Source of the DNA: Clostridiales bacterium UBA6468
Lineage (GTDB): Bacteria; Bacillota; Clostridia; Oscillospirales; Oscillospiraceae
DNA: 6,413 bases
Assembly: GCA_002436765.1 (NCBI GenBank)
Contig: DJNI01000093.1
Location: 1 to 6,413, forward strand
Direction: 5' to 3'
Positions 5,241-6,413 of this stretch are shown here, piece by piece (the stretch's first letter is position 1; each line of letters begins with the position of its first letter). The notes under the pieces were generated by a model. That model ran no database searches, had not been told where the DNA came from, and saw nothing but the letters and a program-made list of their open reading frames with translations. Both the position numbers and the translations under genes were made by a program.

Positions 5241-5955
5241 TATTTGCTACGACGGCACCCGCTACCGGGGCTGGCAGCGCCTGCCCGGAAGGGACGATGC
5301 CATTCAGGGCAAGCTGGAAACGACCCTTTCCCGGATTCTGGACGAGGCGATCGAGGTCAGCGGCAGCGGCCGCACCGACGCCGGGGTACACGCACTACGG
5401 CAAGTGGCGAATTTTCACTGCGAAAGCGCTATGCCGTCGGAGGAGATTTTGTCCAAACTGCGGCAGTATCTTCCCGAGGATATCGGCATATATTCCTGTG
5501 TGGACGTGCCGCCCCGGTTTCATGCCCGGCTGAACGCCCGGGCAAAGACCTACCGCTACCGTATCTGGAACTCCCGGGAGCCGCAGGTTTTTGAGCGCCG
5601 GTACGTGGCGGTTATGCCGGAACGACTTGACCTGGACGCAATGCGCCGTGGGGCGGCGCTGCTGACGGGAGAACATGATTTCTCCGCGTTCTGCGGCAAT
5701 GCCAGAATGAAAAAGTCCACCGTCCGCCGGATCGATTCCATTGATATCCGGCGGCAAGGGGAGGAAATCCAAATTTCGTTCACCGGCAACGGCTTTCTTT
5801 ACAACATGGTGCGGATTCTGGTGGGCACCCTGGTGGAGGCCGGCAGGGGAGAACGGGAAGCGGAGAGCATTCCGGCGCTGTTCGGCGGCAAGCGGGAGGA
5901 CGCGGGATTTCTGGCGCCTGCCCAGGGGCTGTGCCTGATGGAGGTAATGTATTGA
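5221..5955 (+). CDS. truA: tRNA pseudouridine(38-40) synthase TruA
   Basis: TruA converts uridines 38-40 in the anticodon arm of tRNAs to pseudouridine, in the cytosol. The 244-residue product is the normal length. It shows the N-terminal LDICYDGTRYRGWQ (6-19), the catalytic loop GSGRTDAGVHA (48-58) with Asp53, ARAKTYRYRIWN (106-117) with the conserved Tyr111, the HDFSAFCGN segment (152-160), and GNGFLYNMVRILVGTL (189-204), all standard for the family. ATG 5221 is chosen because the conserved domain starts within a few residues and GGAGG (5213-5217) is just upstream, although its three-base gap is short. The frame is open upstream to 5128, but those codons are a shadow of the small ORF. The gene overlaps its neighbours on both sides. 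Many Clostridia carry two TruA copies; the window does not show whether this is the only one. Confidence 0.97.
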   Translation: MRNLRLDICYDGTRYRGWQRLPGRDDAIQGKLETTLSRILDEAIEVSGSGRTDAGVHALRQVANFHCESAMPSEEILSKLRQYLPEDIGIYSCVDVPPRFHARLNARAKTYRYRIWNSREPQVFERRYVAVMPERLDLDAMRRGAALLTGEHDFSAFCGNARMKKSTVRRIDSIDIRRQGEEIQISFTGNGFLYNMVRILVGTLVEAGRGEREAESIPALFGGKREDAGFLAPAQGLCLMEVMY

Positions 5956-6293
5956 ACATTCAGATTTTCGGCAAAAGCAAATGCTTCGACACCAAAAAAG
6001 CGGAGCGCTACTTCAAGGAGCGGCGCATTCCCTTTCAGTCCATAGACCTGAAGACATACGGCATGTCCGGCAGGGAATTTGACAGCGTTCTTCGGGCGGT
6101 GGGCGGCATTGACAACCTCATCGACTGGGACGGCAAATCCCCGGACATCACCCTCATGAAGTACATGGACGACCAGCGTGCGAAGGAAGACAAGGTCTTC
6201 GACAACCCCATGCTGATGAAAACGCCCGTGGTACGCAACGGCAAGCAGGCCACGGTGGGCTACTGCCCGGAAATCTGGGCGGCGTGGGAATAG
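5952..6293 (+). CDS. ArsC/Spx-family thioredoxin-fold protein
   Basis: The 113-residue product belongs to the ArsC-like (ArsC/Spx/YffB) group: N-terminal NIQIFGKSKCFDTKKAERYF with Cys11 in a CFDT motif, helix-rich middle (40-85), and KTPVVRNGKQATVGY (90-104) with the cis-Pro loop at Pro92. The family holds arsenate reductases, the RNA-polymerase-binding regulator Spx and many uncharacterised proteins. Here the active site is CxxT, not the CxxC of Spx, so it looks like the general ArsC-family type and a true arsenate reductase role is unproven; no ars genes are nearby. A TTG start at 5952 is chosen: GGAGGT (5940-5945) is six bases upstream, and it overlaps the truA TGA as TTGA. The frame is open from GTG 5931, but that start has no better site and adds residues outside the fold. 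Co-translation with truA is likely. Confidence 0.9.
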   Translation: MNIQIFGKSKCFDTKKAERYFKERRIPFQSIDLKTYGMSGREFDSVLRAVGGIDNLIDWDGKSPDITLMKYMDDQRAKEDKVFDNPMLMKTPVVRNGKQATVGYCPEIWAAWE

Positions 6294-6306
6294 CATAATC
6301 GATCAC

Positions 6307-6346
6307 AAAAGCGGTTCTCCGAAAAAGGAGAGCCGCTTTTTTCTCA
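6307..6346. terminator. Bidirectional intrinsic terminator
   Basis: AAAAGCGGTTCTCC (6307-6320), loop GAAAAA, and GGAGAGCCGCTTTT (6327-6340) form a 14-bp stem with one G-U wobble, followed by TT and a T-rich stretch (6341-6351). It starts 14 bases after the ArsC-like gene. The left arm begins with AAAA, so the minus strand also ends in a short U-tract and the structure can stop transcription from both sides. Confidence 0.88.
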
Positions 6347-6413
6347 TTTTTCCAAGGGAAACTCTGAATAAATCGTCTGCGGCCGTGAGCGGATCTTTTC
6401 CGCCCACTCTTCG
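6344..6413 (-). CDS. Partial 3' end of a minus-strand gene running in from the right edge
   Basis: One minus-strand frame is open from the window edge and ends in TGA (complement of 6344-6346) directly beside the shared terminator. The 22 visible residues contain EEWAEKIRSRPQ and end in YSEFPLEK, a plausible protein tail. The neighbouring frames run through the terminator stem and look unnatural. The family cannot be named from this fragment. Confidence 0.5.
   Translation of the reverse strand, partial: EEWAEKIRSRPQTIYSEFPLEK

Overview
The window looks like chromosomal DNA from a GC-rich, low-oxygen Firmicute, most likely a gut Clostridium relative of the Oscillospiraceae/Ruminococcaceae type. 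This is an inference from the strong AAGGAGG-type ribosome binding sites, the frequent GTG/TTG starts, the DegV and HxlR proteins and the copper ATPase architecture. There is no rRNA, tRNA, CRISPR array, insertion sequence or phage gene.

Layout, left to right. Positions 1-212 hold a possible gene end (2..58), a doubtful small reading frame and a strong hairpin (142..182). A two-gene minus-strand operon follows: an HxlR-family regulator (1069..1443) and a DegV-family fatty-acid-binding protein (213..1058). The stop codon of the first is built into the ribosome binding site of the second. The 168-base divergent region (1444..1611) contains nested inverted repeats and candidate promoters. On the plus strand come a Cu+-exporting P1B ATPase (copA, 1612..4107) and an alpha/beta hydrolase of the monoacylglycerol-lipase type (4104..5045) that overlaps it by GTGA. 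After an extended -10 promoter come a 42-codon small protein gene (5112..5240), truA (5221..5955) and an ArsC/Spx-like thioredoxin-fold protein (5952..6293), all overlapping. A bidirectional terminator (6307..6346) closes this unit and probably also serves a minus-strand gene that enters from the right edge.

How the genes may work together: CopA has one metal-binding HMA domain at its N-terminus and a second at its C-terminus. The C-terminal domain is preceded, inside the reading frame, by a full Shine-Dalgarno sequence and an ATG. One mRNA could therefore give both the ATPase with a tethered chaperone domain and a free 65-residue CopZ-like copper chaperone. The divergent HxlR regulator carries the N-terminal cysteine used by redox-sensing members of its family plus a C-terminal Cys-Cys pair. 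It is the obvious candidate to act on the shared control region, which would link copper export to a thiol or electrophile signal. A fatty-acid-binding DegV protein and a lipase-like hydrolase on either side suggest a lipid connection, but this is speculative. The most interesting point is the copA/copZ in-frame fusion with a retained internal start; the rest is ordinary housekeeping or accessory content.
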